From assembly GCF_001894825.1 (NCBI RefSeq), contig NZ_BCWY01000032.1, positions 35,934 through 99,933 of the forward strand: DNA of 64,000 nt, in the 5' to 3' direction. Made by a program: the position numbers and the translations under genes. The notes under the pieces are model-generated. The model was not told the DNA's origin. It saw only the letters and a list, made by a program, of their open reading frames with translations, and made no database searches. Shown in pieces: positions 40,976-52,390 of this stretch (positions are counted from its first letter, which is position 1; each line of letters opens with the position of its first letter). The DNA comes from Rhodococcus jostii NBRC 16295 (GTDB lineage Bacteria; Actinomycetota; Actinomycetes; Mycobacteriales; Mycobacteriaceae).

Positions 40976-41122
40976 CCGCACAGACATTGGTCGGTTGCCG
41001 ACGCAATTGCGTGGGTTTCCGGCAAATCCGTGGGCGTCTGTGCGGGGTCCTCAGGCCGACTCACTGAAAGGTGTGGCTCCCCTCGAAAAGGGCAGTAACC
41101 AACGCCGTCTGGTTACAGAGCC
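40976..41122. other. highly structured convergent intergenic region
   Basis: CCGCACAGAC (40976-40985) pairs with GTCTGTGCGG (41036-41045). Inside, TTGCCG pairs with CGGCAA around the palindrome ACGCAATTGCGT (41001-41012). A second element has GGCTC (41075-41079) pairing with GAGCC (41118-41122) and encloses CCCT/AGGG and GTAACCA/TGGTTAC (41095-41101 with 41110-41116), a three-way-junction shape. It could be a terminator for both convergent genes or a small structured RNA. Confidence 0.5.
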
Positions 41123-41145
41123 GAGCGCGGAGTGAGCGGCGTCGC

Positions 41146-42024
41146 TCAGCTTCCCTCGCCGGCCAGGGCGAAGAGGCCGTCGTCAGTCTGCTCGACGAGT
41201 CCGTCGACGAGCAGTGAGTGGAGGGCGCGGTCGCGTTGACCGGGGTCGTCGAGCCACACCTGGTCGAGGCGGAGCCGCTCGACGGGGGTGGAACTCTCGC
41301 GGAGGACGGCCATCAGCTTGCCGCGGACCTGACGGTCGGTCCCGGCGAACTTCTGGACCTTGCGGCGTTCGCCGGTGTGCGCGGGACGTCCGGCGTCGAC
41401 CCAGGCGCAGGACGGCAGGGGGCAGAGTTCGCAGCCGGGTGTCCGGGCGGTGCAGACGGTGGCGCCGAGTTCCATCAGGGCGGCGGAGAACGTCGCGGCC
41501 CGCGCGCGGGTGCGGGGCAGGAGCGTCGACACGTCGGCGAGGTCGCGGGTGGTCGACGGGTTCCCAGGCTCGGCGTTTCCGTGCACGGCCCGGGCGACCA
41601 CCCGGCGAACGTTGGTGTCGACGACCGGCACCCGCTGTCCGTAGGCGAAGCACGCGACGGCCCGCGCGGTGTACGCGCCGATGCCGGGCAGCCCGAGGAG
41701 GGTGTCGACGTCGTCGGGCACGACGTCGCCGTGCTCGGCGGCCAGCACGCCGGCGCACTCGTGGAGGCGCATTGCTCGACGCGGGTAGCCGAGCTTGCCC
41801 CACGCGCGGAGCACGTCGGCCTGACTCGACGCGGCCATCCGGGACGGGACGGGCCAGCGCTGCACCCATTCCTCCCAGATCGGGGCCACCCGGACGACGG
41901 GCGTCTGCTGCAGCATGATCTCGCTCATCAGGATGTGCCAGGCCGTCACGCCGTCGCGGCGCCACGGCAGATCCCGGGCCTGTACCTCGTACCAGCTGAT
42001 CAGCGCGGAGGAGTCAACGGCCAC
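41146..42024 (-). CDS. mutY: A/G-specific adenine DNA glycosylase
   Basis: This 292-residue base-excision enzyme removes adenine opposite 8-oxoguanine. Catalytic Glu35 (SEIMLQQ) and Asp136 (VVDTNVRR) flank the helix-hairpin-helix LPGIGAYTA. The iron-sulfur Cys are at 191, 198, 201 and 206; the last gap is one residue shorter than in the textbook spacing. The C-terminal recognition domain is short. GTG 42024 is preceded by GAGGA. It is divergent from canB. Confidence 0.92.
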   Translation of the reverse strand: MAVDSSALISWYEVQARDLPWRRDGVTAWHILMSEIMLQQTPVVRVAPIWEEWVQRWPVPSRMAASSQADVLRAWGKLGYPRRAMRLHECAGVLAAEHGDVVPDDVDTLLGLPGIGAYTARAVACFAYGQRVPVVDTNVRRVVARAVHGNAEPGNPSTTRDLADVSTLLPRTRARAATFSAALMELGATVCTARTPGCELCPLPSCAWVDAGRPAHTGERRKVQKFAGTDRQVRGKLMAVLRESSTPVERLRLDQVWLDDPGQRDRALHSLLVDGLVEQTDDGLFALAGEGS

Positions 42025-42124
42025 TTCGTCCTCACAAGTCCCTTCGTTCACGGGGGAAACAGAATTTCCGCGGTCGACACATTCCCGTCGCGACGGTGCG
42101 ACACGCCCGGTGCACAATGATCCC

Positions 42125-42751
42125 ATGCCTAATTCCAACCCGGTGTCCGCGTGGAAGGCCCTTCGACAGGGTAACGACCGATTCGTGAGCGGCACCTCGC
42201 TCCATCCCAGCCAGGGCGTCGCCGATCGCGCGAAGCTCGTCGGCGGCCAGCACCCCACGGCCGTCCTGTTCGGATGCGGAGACTCCCGCGTCGCCGCCGA
42301 GATCATCTTCGACCAGGGGCTCGGCGACATGTTCGTCGTGCGTACCGCGGGGCACGTGATCGACGATGCCGTGCTCGGGTCCATCGAGTACGCCGTCGGC
42401 GTGCTGAACGTGCCGCTCATCGTCGTGCTCGGTCACGACAGCTGCGGTGCCGTCAAGGCGACGCTCGACGCCCTCGACGAGGGCAATGTGCCGCCCGGGT
42501 TCATCCGCAGCATCGTGGAACGTGTCGCGCCGTCGATCCTCATGGGACGCCGTGAGGGCCTCACCACCGTCGACGAACTCGAAGGCCGCCACGTGGTGGA
42601 GACCGGGGCGCTGCTCATGCAGCGGTCGCGCATCATCGCGGAGAAGGTGGAGAGCGGGGCGTGCGCCATCGCGGGTGTCACGTACAAGCTGTCCGACGGC
42701 CGGACTCACCTGCAGGGCGCCGTCGGGGACATCGGTGAGCTCACGGACTGA
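42125..42751 (+). CDS. canB: beta-class carbonic anhydrase
   Basis: This 208-residue zinc enzyme interconverts CO2 and bicarbonate. Zinc ligands are Cys51, His104 and Cys107, with the Asp53-Arg55 dyad in CGDSRV and LGHDSCGAV. CACAAT ends about 6 nt before the ATG, so the transcript may be leaderless. The homologous mycobacterial gene lies in the same place relative to mutY. Confidence 0.93.
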   Translation: MPNSNPVSAWKALRQGNDRFVSGTSLHPSQGVADRAKLVGGQHPTAVLFGCGDSRVAAEIIFDQGLGDMFVVRTAGHVIDDAVLGSIEYAVGVLNVPLIVVLGHDSCGAVKATLDALDEGNVPPGFIRSIVERVAPSILMGRREGLTTVDELEGRHVVETGALLMQRSRIIAEKVESGACAIAGVTYKLSDGRTHLQGAVGDIGELTD

Positions 42752-42810
42752 CCGCGACACGCCGCACCCGAAGAGCCGCTGCCGCGCGACGCCGAACTAC
42801 CGTTGACGTC

Positions 42811-43554
42811 GTGCTGGAACCGAATGGACCGTTGCCCCCCGAGATTTACTGGCGCCGCAGGGCGCTGGCGATCGGCGGCGCCATCGTCGTGTTGCTGCTC
42901 GTGGTGTGGTTGATCAACTCGCTACGTGGTGGTGGTGACTCCGAGACGGATCCGGCGGCAGCGAGTTCGTCGCTGACCACACCCGTGTCGATTTCCCCGA
43001 CGGCGTCGGGTTCGTCGACGTCCAGTGGTGGGCCGGGCGGTGGCGGCGGTGGCGCCGCAGCCGCCGGCGCGGAGTCCTCGGGCACGTCCGGTTCGTCCAG
43101 CAGCGGCGCCTCGAGCAGTTCGGCTCCCAGCGGCCAGCCGGTTGCGGCGGGACAGTGCCCGGACCAGTCGCTGGCCATCAAGGTGGCCGCCGACAAGCCG
43201 ACGTACCTGGCAGGTGAGGAGCCCAGTTTCACCACGGTCGTCACCAACATCGGTACCGCGGCGTGTGAACGCGATCTGGGCAGCAGCCTGCAGCAGGTCC
43301 TCGTCTACACGATCGACGGCGCCGTGCGCCTGTGGTCCAACATCGACTGCTTTCCGCAGTCGGCGGCCGATGTGCGCACCCTCGCCCCCGGCGAGCAGGC
43401 CCAGTTCACCGTGAAGTGGTCGGCCAAGACGTCTGCCCCCGACTGCCTGACGCAACCGGAACCCCAGCGCGATCCGGTGGGGCCCGGTGCGTACACCGTG
43501 GTGGGCCAGCTCGGTCAGCTCCGCAGCGCGCCCGAGCCGTTCAACCTCAGCTGA
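42811..43554 (+). CDS. membrane-anchored extracytoplasmic protein with Ser/Gly-rich linker
   Basis: This 247-residue protein has one TM helix (about 17-37) after a short cytoplasmic start, a Ser/Thr/Gly-rich linker (50-105) and a C-terminal beta-rich domain (108-247) with four Cys that could form disulfides. Its position matches mycobacterial Rv3587c. It was probably DUF4232- or Ig-like, but no function is known. It overlaps the asparaginase gene tail to tail by 8 nt. Confidence 0.8.
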   Translation: MLEPNGPLPPEIYWRRRALAIGGAIVVLLLVVWLINSLRGGGDSETDPAAASSSLTTPVSISPTASGSSTSSGGPGGGGGGAAAAGAESSGTSGSSSSGASSSSAPSGQPVAAGQCPDQSLAIKVAADKPTYLAGEEPSFTTVVTNIGTAACERDLGSSLQQVLVYTIDGAVRLWSNIDCFPQSAADVRTLAPGEQAQFTVKWSAKTSAPDCLTQPEPQRDPVGPGAYTVVGQLGQLRSAPEPFNLS

Positions 43555-44509
43555 TCCGCGGTGCGGCGTCGATGCGGGAGCGTCGGTCGAACTCCTTGTC
43601 GAGGTCACTGACGTCGGGGGCGGCGAGCAGCGCCGCGAGAAGGATGCGGGCCTGACCCGACCTGAGATCGGTGGAGAACAAAGCGCCCGCCGAGACGAGG
43701 TCGTGCCCGCCACCCCCGCCGCCGTACGACGGTGAGGTCGGACCGTGGGGCACCCGCGTGGTGACCACGACGGGAATCCCGGCGGACACGCAGTCCCGGA
43801 CGGCCTCGACGACGGCGGCGTTCGCGTTCCCGGACCCGAGACAGTCGAGCACCAGTCCCCGGGCACCGGCGGCCCGGCACGCGTCGATCTGGACGCGGTC
43901 CGCTCCCGGATAGGCGGCGACGATGTCGACGCGTGTTCCGGAGATCGGATGCCACGGCAGCGGATCGAGACGTCGCGGTGGGATGTCACCGGCCGGCCGG
44001 ACCGAACGGAACGCGTCGAGCGCCGTCGTGTCCGTCTTGCGCGTGCCCGACGCCCGGTGAAGGGCACCGCCGAACGCGATCAGGACACCCGCGCCGCGCA
44101 GGGCGGGGTTCGCTCCCACGGCGATCGCGTCGGCCAGGTTGGCCGGCGCGTCGGACTCCGGGTGGTCGAACGTGCGCTGCGCGCCCGTGAAGACCACCGG
44201 CCGCGGGTCGTCGTGGTGGAGGTCGACCAGGTACGCGGTCTCCTCCATGGTGTCGGTTCCGTGGAGCACGACCACCGCGTCGAGATCGGGATCGCCCAGT
44301 TCCGCGGTGACGGCGTCGCGGACCCGGTCCATGTCGGCGAATGTGATGCTCGAACTGTCCTTCGACATCAGATCGACGACGCGGAGTTCCGTTCCGGTCC
44401 CTGCACTGCCCAGCAGGTCCGGGCCCGCGACCACGGGTCTGCTGACACCGTGCCCGTCCCGCCTGCTGGCGATCGTGCCTCCGGTGGTGACGACGGCGAC
44501 TTTCGGCAC
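43547..44509 (-). CDS. L-asparaginase (type I/II fold)
   Basis: This 320-residue enzyme hydrolyses asparagine to aspartate and ammonia. The nucleophile Thr12 lies in TTGGTIAS and the second active-site segment is VVLHGTDTMEETAYL near 88. No signal peptide is present, so it is cytoplasmic. It is last in an operon with a permease and an aspartase, which supports the substrate call. Confidence 0.9.
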   Translation of the reverse strand: MPKVAVVTTGGTIASRRDGHGVSRPVVAGPDLLGSAGTGTELRVVDLMSKDSSSITFADMDRVRDAVTAELGDPDLDAVVVLHGTDTMEETAYLVDLHHDDPRPVVFTGAQRTFDHPESDAPANLADAIAVGANPALRGAGVLIAFGGALHRASGTRKTDTTALDAFRSVRPAGDIPPRRLDPLPWHPISGTRVDIVAAYPGADRVQIDACRAAGARGLVLDCLGSGNANAAVVEAVRDCVSAGIPVVVTTRVPHGPTSPSYGGGGGGHDLVSAGALFSTDLRSGQARILLAALLAAPDVSDLDKEFDRRSRIDAAPRIS

Positions 44510-44524
44510 TGTTGTCCTTTCTTG

Positions 44525-45966
44525 CTACGCGGTGGGGCGGTCCGAGGCGAGGGTGCGGATGCGGTTCCTCGCGCCGTACCAGCCGATCACCAGCAGCGGG
44601 GCGATGATCGCGATCGATCCGACTGTCCAGGTTCCGACGGGGTGATCGAATGCCATCAGTATGACGACGCACCCGAGGAAGACCAGGGTCAGGAGTCCGG
44701 TGTAGGGGGCGCCGAACATCCGGAATCCGGGCCGGGCGAGTTTCCCTTCCTTCGAGAGTTTCCAGAGTTTCAACTGGCACAACACGATCACGGCCCAGGC
44801 GCTGATGATTCCGAGTGCGGCGAGGTTGAGGACGATCTCGAATGCCTGCGCGGGAACGACGGCGTTGAGTCCGACCCCGAGCAGGATGACGAATCCGGTG
44901 AGGGCGATGCCGCCGTACGGGACTCCGGACTTGTTCATCCGGGCCGCGAACGAGGGCGCCGATCCGGCCATGGCCATCGAGTGCAGAATTCGGCCGGTGG
45001 AGTACAGGCCCGCGTTGAGTGAGGACAGCGCGGCCGTGAGCACCACGAGATTCATGATCGCGTCGGCGCCCTGCACATTGATGGAGCCGAAGAACGTGAC
45101 GAACGGGCTCTCGCCGGCGTGGTACTCGGTGTAGGGGAGCAGCAGCGACAGCAGCAGGACGGATCCGACGTAGAAGACGAGGATCCGGATGATGACCGTG
45201 TTGATCGCCTTCGGGATGACCTTCTGCGGGTTCTTCGTCTCGCCTGCAGTGGTTCCCACGAGTTCGATCGACGCGTAGGCGAAGACGACGCCCTGGATCA
45301 CCACGACGGCGGGCAGGATTCCGTTGGGGAACAGTCCGCCGTTGTCGGTGATCATGCTGAAGCCCGAGGAGTGGCCTTCGATCGGCGTTCCGAACAGCAC
45401 GAAGTAGATGCCGAAGCCGAGGAACGCGGCCAGGGCGACGACCTTGATGAGCGCGAACCAGAACTCCAGTTCACCGAACACCTTGACGGACACGAGGTTC
45501 AGCCCGAGGACGAGCACGACTGCGGCCAGGGCGAATACCCATTGCTCGACGTTCCCGAGCGGTGCCCAGTACTTCTTGAAGAAGTTCATGTACAGCGCGA
45601 CGGCGGTGACGTCGACGACCGCCGTCATCGCCCAGTTCATCCAGTACAGCCAGCCCGCGGCGAATGCCATCTTCTCGCCGAAGAACTCCCGCGAGTACGA
45701 GACGAACGACCCGGAAGTGGGTCGATGCATCACCAGTTCGCCCAGAGCCCGCAGAATCAGAAAGGCGAAGAACCCGCACAGCGCATAGACGAGGACGAGC
45801 GCCGGGCCGGCCTGCTGGAGGCGGCCGCCCGCACCCATGAACAGTCCGGTTCCGATTGCACCGCCGATCGCGATCATCTGGATCTGTCGCGGGCCGAGCG
45901 CTTTCCGGTAGCCGAGGTCTTCCTCGACGAAGATGTCCGCGCCGGAGGTGTCGTCCTTCTCGATCG

Positions 45967-45970
<4 letters not shown>
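44525..45970 (-). CDS. ansP: amino-acid permease (AnsP/GABA permease family, APC superfamily)
   Basis: This 481-residue, 12-TM permease begins with a polar tail, then the typical GLGPRQIQ-like ALGPRQIQMIAIGGAIGTGL and helix VELVGTTAGETKNPQKVIP, here IELVGTTAGETKNPQKV. Family members carry asparagine, aspartate, GABA or aromatic acids; the flanking asparaginase and aspartase favour asparagine. The GTG at 45970 overlaps the aspA stop by 4 nt. Confidence 0.88.
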
Positions 45971-47415
<1,445 letters not shown>

Positions 47416-47533
47416 TTGATCATTCCTCACGGGGATTCGCGCGAGCCGTTGCTCTGCACGGATGCGGTGGGTGGAGTCTGCTGCTCGAGAGGGTAGTTTC
47501 TCGGTCGAGCCACCCGGCTATCCACCTGCCAGG

Positions 47534-47544
47534 CTGTCAGACAG
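47534..47544. promoter_or_regulatory. operator copy 1 of the aspA-GntR region
   Basis: The palindrome CTGTC-A-GACAG occupies 47534-47544, upstream of aspA. It is flanked by a wider CACCTG/CAGGTG symmetry. An identical 11-mer lies 107 bp away in the regulator gene. Confidence 0.6.
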
Positions 47545-47634
47545 GTGCAATTGTTACCGCGCTCACTCGCAGGCGTCAACCCCCGCCGGCGTCTCGTATT
47601 GACGTTGTCGCCGGGGCGTGAGCAGAATGTCCAC

Positions 47635-48354
47635 ATGAACCTGTCAGACAGCTGGGCAGCCAGGCGCCCCGTCACGGCGCGGGTCAGTGCCGCGGAGGCG
47701 GTCCTCGCGGACCTTCGTGACGCGATCACGTCCGGCGAGCTGACGGTCGGCGAACGACTTCCCTCCGAAGCGTCCCTCGCGGCCCGGCACGGGGTCAGCC
47801 GGTCGGTGATCCGGGAGGCCCTGCGGTCCTGCCATGCGCTCGGACTCACGGAGACGAAGTCGGGGCTCGGCACCTTCGTCGTCAGCGATTCGATCGCCCG
47901 CGACCTCGACTTCGGGAACTACGCGGCGAACGAACTCGTCGAGGCCCGACCGCACGTGGAGATTCCCGCCGCCGGCTGGGCGGCGCAGCGGCACACCGAG
48001 GAAGACCTGGCCGCCCTGCGCGGCCTGGTCGACCAGATGCGGGACGAGGACGACCCGCTCGTCTGGGTCTCCCTGGACGCGCAGTTCCATGCGCTGATCG
48101 CCCGGACGAGCGGAAACCGCGTGTTCGAATCCGTGATCGTCGACATCCGCGAGGCCCTCACCCGGCAGTCCGAAACGCTGAACCTGGTCGCGGGGCGTCA
48201 GCAGAACTCGAACGACGAGCACGACCGGATCGTCGACGGCATCGCCTCCCGAAGCTACGACAAGGCGGCCCACGCCATGGCCGAACATCTGGATGCCGTC
48301 CGCGTCGCACTGGAATCCGTGGTCGGAGAAGCCGATCCGGATGATCGACAGTAA
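47635..48354 (+). CDS. GntR family regulator, FadR/FCD subfamily
   Basis: This 239-residue protein has an N-terminal winged helix (about 18-85; LPSEASLAARHGVSRSVIRE) and a helical FCD ligand domain with Asp and His metal positions. Divergence from aspA and the twin operators suggest it senses an amino-acid or dicarboxylate effector and controls aspA-ansP-asparaginase. The ATG at 47635 lies just 6 bases before the second operator copy. Confidence 0.9.
   Translation: MNLSDSWAARRPVTARVSAAEAVLADLRDAITSGELTVGERLPSEASLAARHGVSRSVIREALRSCHALGLTETKSGLGTFVVSDSIARDLDFGNYAANELVEARPHVEIPAAGWAAQRHTEEDLAALRGLVDQMRDEDDPLVWVSLDAQFHALIARTSGNRVFESVIVDIREALTRQSETLNLVAGRQQNSNDEHDRIVDGIASRSYDKAAHAMAEHLDAVRVALESVVGEADPDDRQ
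47641..47651. promoter_or_regulatory. operator copy 2, inside the GntR gene start
   Basis: CTGTCAGACAG recurs at 47641-47651, covering codons 3-6 of the regulator. A site within the first codons suits autorepression by roadblock or looping with copy 1. Confidence 0.55.
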
Positions 48355-48365
48355 GGAAGAAAACC

Positions 48366-49196
48366 ATTCTCACAGCGATTCCCCTCGACGCTCGGTACGC
48401 GAGGTCGTGGCTACTGGTCTCTGCCTCGCGGACCGAGGATTTCGACCTCGCCGACCGGAGTGACGCCGACGCCGTCATCCTCGACCTCGAGGACGGCGTC
48501 GTCACCGCCGAACGACCCGATGCCCGGCGGTCCGTCGCCGAGTGGCTGTCGGGTGACGGCGCTGCGTGGGTCCGGATCAATGCCGCGACCACCGAGGACT
48601 GGTCGGCCGACGTGGACGCGCTCCGGGGACTTCCCGGACTGCAGGGCGTCATGCTGGCGAAAAGTGAATCCGGGCAACAGGTCCGGGACACGTCCGCCCG
48701 GCTCGGTGCGTCCGTTCCCGTGCTGGCGCTCGTCGAGTCCGCGCGTGGAATCGAGTTCGCATACGAGATCGCGTCCGAACCCGCTACGCTGCGACTGGCG
48801 TTCGGCAGTGGCGATTTCCGGCGCGACACGGGCGCCGGCGCGGAACCGGACGCACTCGCGTACGCCCGGGGACGCCTCGTCGTCGCGAGCGGCGCCGCCG
48901 GAATCGCGGCACCGATCGACGGACCCACGCTGGCAGACGATCACGACACCCGGGTCGAGGCTCTGGCCGTCACGCGGTCGATGGGGATGTCCGGCAAGCT
49001 CTGCATGAAGGCCGCGCACACCGGCGACGTCAACCGCGAGTTGAGCCCGTCGGCCGCCGACGCGGCATGGGCCGACGAGGTGATCGACCGGCTGGGTGTC
49101 GACGGTGCGGGTGTCCGAAGTGGCAGCGACCGTCCGCAACTCGCGCGGGCGCTGACCATTCGCACCCGGCTGGACGCGCTGCGGCTGTCGTACTAG
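48366..49196 (+). CDS. HpcH/HpaI aldolase/citrate lyase (CitE-like) protein with apparent ATT start
   Basis: This 276-residue TIM-barrel aldolase has [12 protein letters not shown] near residue 40, the metal-binding Asp/Glu region, and later [18 protein letters not shown]. CitE-like proteins cleave or hydrolyse acyl-CoA thioesters. Between the in-frame TGA at 48342 and the conserved core there is no ATG, GTG or TTG; ATT 48366 has AAGGAAG 6 nt upstream. GTG 48612 would cut off the core. It follows the GntR gene by 11 nt. Confidence 0.75.
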   Translation: MLTAIPLDARYARSWLLVSASRTEDFDLADRSDADAVILDLEDGVVTAERPDARRSVAEWLSGDGAAWVRINAATTEDWSADVDALRGLPGLQGVMLAKSESGQQVRDTSARLGASVPVLALVESARGIEFAYEIASEPATLRLAFGSGDFRRDTGAGAEPDALAYARGRLVVASGAAGIAAPIDGPTLADDHDTRVEALAVTRSMGMSGKLCMKAAHTGDVNRELSPSAADAAWADEVIDRLGVDGAGVRSGSDRPQLARALTIRTRLDALRLSY

Positions 49197-50278
49197 TCGT
49201 ACGGCCCGGAGATCGACGTCTCGGCGAGCCGGGACAGTCCCTCGCGGATGTGCCGGGCCCACAGCCCGCCGATGCCCTCCACCGACTGCAGGTCGGCGGC
49301 CGTCGCGGCCAGCAGTGACTGCAGCGTCCCGAACGAGCCGACCAATCGGTGAATCTGGTTGAACTGCAACCGCGGAACGCGGGTGAGCACCCGGTAGCCG
49401 CGGGGACTCATCGGCGCCTCGAGAGCCTCGATGGTGCCCGGGTACCCGAACGCCCGGGCCAACGTCGTGAGGTCGAGAAGGTCTGCGTCCGTGATGCGGT
49501 CGAGCGCGGTGAGAGACTTCTCGACGTCTTCGGCGGGCGCCGGGCCGGTGCCCGCCAGGTAGTCGCGCACGATGAGTTCCCGCGCCACGTCGTTGTCGCC
49601 GACGAGTTCCTCGAGCTGCAGTGCGAGCTGACGCCCGTCCGTACCGAGTTCGAGTACGTCCTGCTCGATCTCGACGGACACCCGGCGCACCATCTCCAGT
49701 CGCTGCACCACGGTCAGCGCGTCGCGGAGGGTGACGAAATCCTCGATCTCCACCACCGACAGCTGCCGGGTCACCTCGTCGAGCCGCGCCTTGTACCGCT
49801 CGAGGGTGGCCACCGCCTGATTGGCGCGCGACAGGATCGTGGCGGAACCGTCGATGACGTGCCGGATGCCGCCGACGTACACGCTGACGATGCTCATCGA
49901 CTGGCTCACCGACACCACCGGGTAGCCGGTCTGCATAGCCGTCCGCTCGGCCGCGCGGTGGCGTGTGCCGGACTCGACGGTCGGGATCTTGTGGTCGGGA
50001 ACGAGCTGCACGTTGGCCCGCACGATGCGGGAGCCGTCGGTGGACAGGACGACGGCGCCGTCCATCTTCGACAGCTCACGCAGGCGGGTGGGGGCGAACT
50101 CCACGTCGAGCTCGAAGCCGCCGTCGCAGATCTCTTCCATCTGCTCGTCGTAGCCGAGGACGATCAGCGCACCCGTGCGACCGCGCAGAATGCGTTCCAG
50201 GCCGTCGCGAAGTGCCGTTCCGGGAGCCAGCCGGGCAATCGTTTCGCGCAGCGCAGACGACGACTCGGCATCGTTCAT
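49193..50278 (-). CDS. disA: diadenylate cyclase DisA
   Basis: This 361-residue enzyme makes cyclic di-AMP and scans DNA. The DAC domain spans 1-150 with DGA (73-75) and RHR (106-108); a helical linker and a C-terminal helix-hairpin-helix domain (about 290-361) follow. It is syntenic with radA. It converges with the aldolase gene, sharing the CTAG of both stop codons. Confidence 0.95.
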   Translation of the reverse strand: MNDAESSSALRETIARLAPGTALRDGLERILRGRTGALIVLGYDEQMEEICDGGFELDVEFAPTRLRELSKMDGAVVLSTDGSRIVRANVQLVPDHKIPTVESGTRHRAAERTAMQTGYPVVSVSQSMSIVSVYVGGIRHVIDGSATILSRANQAVATLERYKARLDEVTRQLSVVEIEDFVTLRDALTVVQRLEMVRRVSVEIEQDVLELGTDGRQLALQLEELVGDNDVARELIVRDYLAGTGPAPAEDVEKSLTALDRITDADLLDLTTLARAFGYPGTIEALEAPMSPRGYRVLTRVPRLQFNQIHRLVGSFGTLQSLLAATAADLQSVEGIGGLWARHIREGLSRLAETSISGPYD

Positions 50279-50363
50279 CGCGCAATACTCCCGCTGAGGT
50301 AGACGTCACTTGTCGGGGACCGTCGTGTAAACACGTGCGGACCCGCGTTTAGATTACCTATCC

Positions 50364-50927
50364 ATGAGTGGTACCTGGACTTTGCCCGACGACCTGACCC
50401 TTCCGGAGCTGGTCGACAGCTTTCCCGCCGCAGGTCAGCCGGTGCCACAGCACTGGTCCCGGTGCTTCGGGTGCGGCGACCAGTCGCCCGCGGGCATGTC
50501 CATGAGCTTCACGGCCGGCCGGGCTCTCGACGTGTGGGGGCGGCTCGAGGTGGCCACCCGCTACCAGGGCGGTCCGGGAGTGATCCACGGCGGCATCCTC
50601 TCGACGGCGTTCGACGAGGCGCAGGGCATGGCCTGCCGCGCCTCCGTCGACGGTCCGGTGGTCACGGGTCATCTCGAGATCGACTTCGCCCGGCCGATCC
50701 CGCTGGGGTCCGTTCTCGAATTCCACGCCCGGATCGACGGCACCATCCGCCGCAAGGTGTACACGAGCGCCGAGGCGCGCATCGTCGAGGGACCGACGGC
50801 CGACCCCGACGTGGTGGTGGCGACGTCGCGGGGGTTGTTCCTCACCGTCACGGCCGCGCACTTCGAGAAGACCAAGGATTACGTGGACGGCGTTCCGGAG
50901 CGGCCGTTCGGCACCTCGTCGATCTGA
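50364..50927 (+). CDS. PaaI/hotdog-fold thioesterase
   Basis: This 187-residue protein has a Cys-rich N-terminal segment (WSRCFGCGDQSPAGM) followed by a hotdog domain with GGPGVIHGGILSTAFDEAQG, where the catalytic Asp/Glu sits. It probably hydrolyses acyl-CoA thioesters. TACCTA lies about 5 nt before the ATG, so the start could be leaderless. It is divergent from disA and convergent with radA. Confidence 0.85.
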   Translation: MSGTWTLPDDLTLPELVDSFPAAGQPVPQHWSRCFGCGDQSPAGMSMSFTAGRALDVWGRLEVATRYQGGPGVIHGGILSTAFDEAQGMACRASVDGPVVTGHLEIDFARPIPLGSVLEFHARIDGTIRRKVYTSAEARIVEGPTADPDVVVATSRGLFLTVTAAHFEKTKDYVDGVPERPFGTSSI

Positions 50928-50976
50928 GCGTCACCGCAGCGACGCTTGCCGATCTGCCCGTCACCGCAGCGACGCT
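50920..50976. repeat. 27-bp direct repeat joining two convergent gene ends
   Basis: Copies at 50920-50946 and 50950-50976 differ at two bases. The first contains the thioesterase stop, the second the radA stop and the last radA codons. Confidence 0.9.
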
Positions 50977-52343
50977 ATGGCGCCGCCGAGGTTCCCGACC
51001 TCGGTGACCTTCATCCCCTTCGGTCCCGCCCCGGAGTCGAGGGGCACGATGGCGCGGGTGAATCCGAGGCGGTACGCCTCCGCGAGCCGGCGTCCGACGC
51101 CGGGAACCCGCCGCACCTCGCCGGCCAGCCCGACCTCGCCGAGGATCACGATCCCGTCCGGAACAGGCTTGTCCCGGGCGGCCGACGCGACGGCGAGGGC
51201 CAGCGCCAGATCGGCGGACGGTTCGGTCATCCGCATGCCGCCGACGGTGGCCGCGTAGACGTCGTGTTTCGCGATCTGCACGCCGCACCGGCGGTCGAGC
51301 ACGGCCAGGACCATGGCGACGCGGGCACTGTCGAGGCCGCTGACGGCGCGCCGGGGTGCCGGCATGGAGGTGGCGGCCACGAGGGCCTGCACCTCGCCCA
51401 GGAGGGGCCGCTTGCCGTCCATCATGACGGTGACGGCGGTTCCGGGGACGGCCTCGGCGCGGTGGTGGAGGAACAGTCCGGACGGGTCGCTGATGCCGGC
51501 GATGCCGTCTTCGCGCAGTTCGAAGCAGCCGACCTCGTCGGCGGCGCCGAAACGGTTCTTGACGCCGCGCACCATCCGCAGCGTGGAGTGTTTGTCGCCC
51601 TCGAAGTGCAGCACCACGTCGACGAGGTGCTCGAGCGACCGCGGACCTGCGACCGCGCCGTCCTTGGTGACGTGGCCGATGAGGAGCACCGGCACGCCGC
51701 TGGCCTTCGCGAGGGACGTGAGGGCGCTGGTGACGGCCTTCACCTGGGTGACGCCGCCGACCACGCCGTCGACGTCCGCGGCGAGCATGGTCTGCACGGA
51801 GTCGACGATCAGCAAGGTGGGACGCACCTGCTCGACGTGTCCGAGGATGGTCGCCAGATCGGATTCGGCGGCGAGGTAGACGCGCTCGTGGACGGCGCCG
51901 GTGCGGTCGGCCCGGAGCCGCACCTGCCCGGCGGATTCCTCACCGGTGACGTAGAGGGACCGGTCGTCCGGGCCGCGCCGGGCCCACTGGTGGACGACCT
52001 CGAGGAGCAGAGTGGACTTGCCGACGCCGGGTTCACCGGCGAGGAGGACGACGGAACCGGGCACGACGCCGCCGCCGAGAACCCGGTCGAGTTCGTCGAT
52101 GCCGGTGGGCTTGGCGCGGGTGGACGTGCTGTCGATCCGCGTGATCGGAGTGGCGGGGGTGGACGGAAGTACCGCTCCCGCTCCGGCTTTCGCGAGGGAG
52201 GCGCCGGGGCGGCTCGCGACCGCCGCCACGATCGGGGCCTCGTCCATCGATCCCCAGCTACCGCACTCGGGGCACCGGCCGACCCATTTGGGAACCGTGC
52301 ACTGGCACGACGAGCAACGGAAGCTGGACTTGAGTTTGGCCAC
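50961..52343 (-). CDS. radA: DNA repair protein RadA
   Basis: This 460-residue RecA-like ATPase supports branch migration in recombination. It has a four-Cys zinc finger (10, 13, 24, 27), Walker A GEPGVGKS (103-110), the RadA-specific RGVKNRFG motif and a C-terminal Lon-like domain. Adjacent to lpqE and near disA as in mycobacteria, where RadA and DisA interact functionally. Confidence 0.95.
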   Translation of the reverse strand: MAKLKSSFRCSSCQCTVPKWVGRCPECGSWGSMDEAPIVAAVASRPGASLAKAGAGAVLPSTPATPITRIDSTSTRAKPTGIDELDRVLGGGVVPGSVVLLAGEPGVGKSTLLLEVVHQWARRGPDDRSLYVTGEESAGQVRLRADRTGAVHERVYLAAESDLATILGHVEQVRPTLLIVDSVQTMLAADVDGVVGGVTQVKAVTSALTSLAKASGVPVLLIGHVTKDGAVAGPRSLEHLVDVVLHFEGDKHSTLRMVRGVKNRFGAADEVGCFELREDGIAGISDPSGLFLHHRAEAVPGTAVTVMMDGKRPLLGEVQALVAATSMPAPRRAVSGLDSARVAMVLAVLDRRCGVQIAKHDVYAATVGGMRMTEPSADLALALAVASAARDKPVPDGIVILGEVGLAGEVRRVPGVGRRLAEAYRLGFTRAIVPLDSGAGPKGMKVTEVGNLGGAIASLR

Positions 52344-52390
52344 CGGGCCAGCCTAGATATCGGGTCCGACAGCGAACCCGATCCGGCTGC

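Noticed and set aside
43305..43410. Cys residues of the anchored protein as a metal or Fe-S site
   Set aside because: Spacing is irregular and the domain is extracytoplasmic, so disulfides are more likely.
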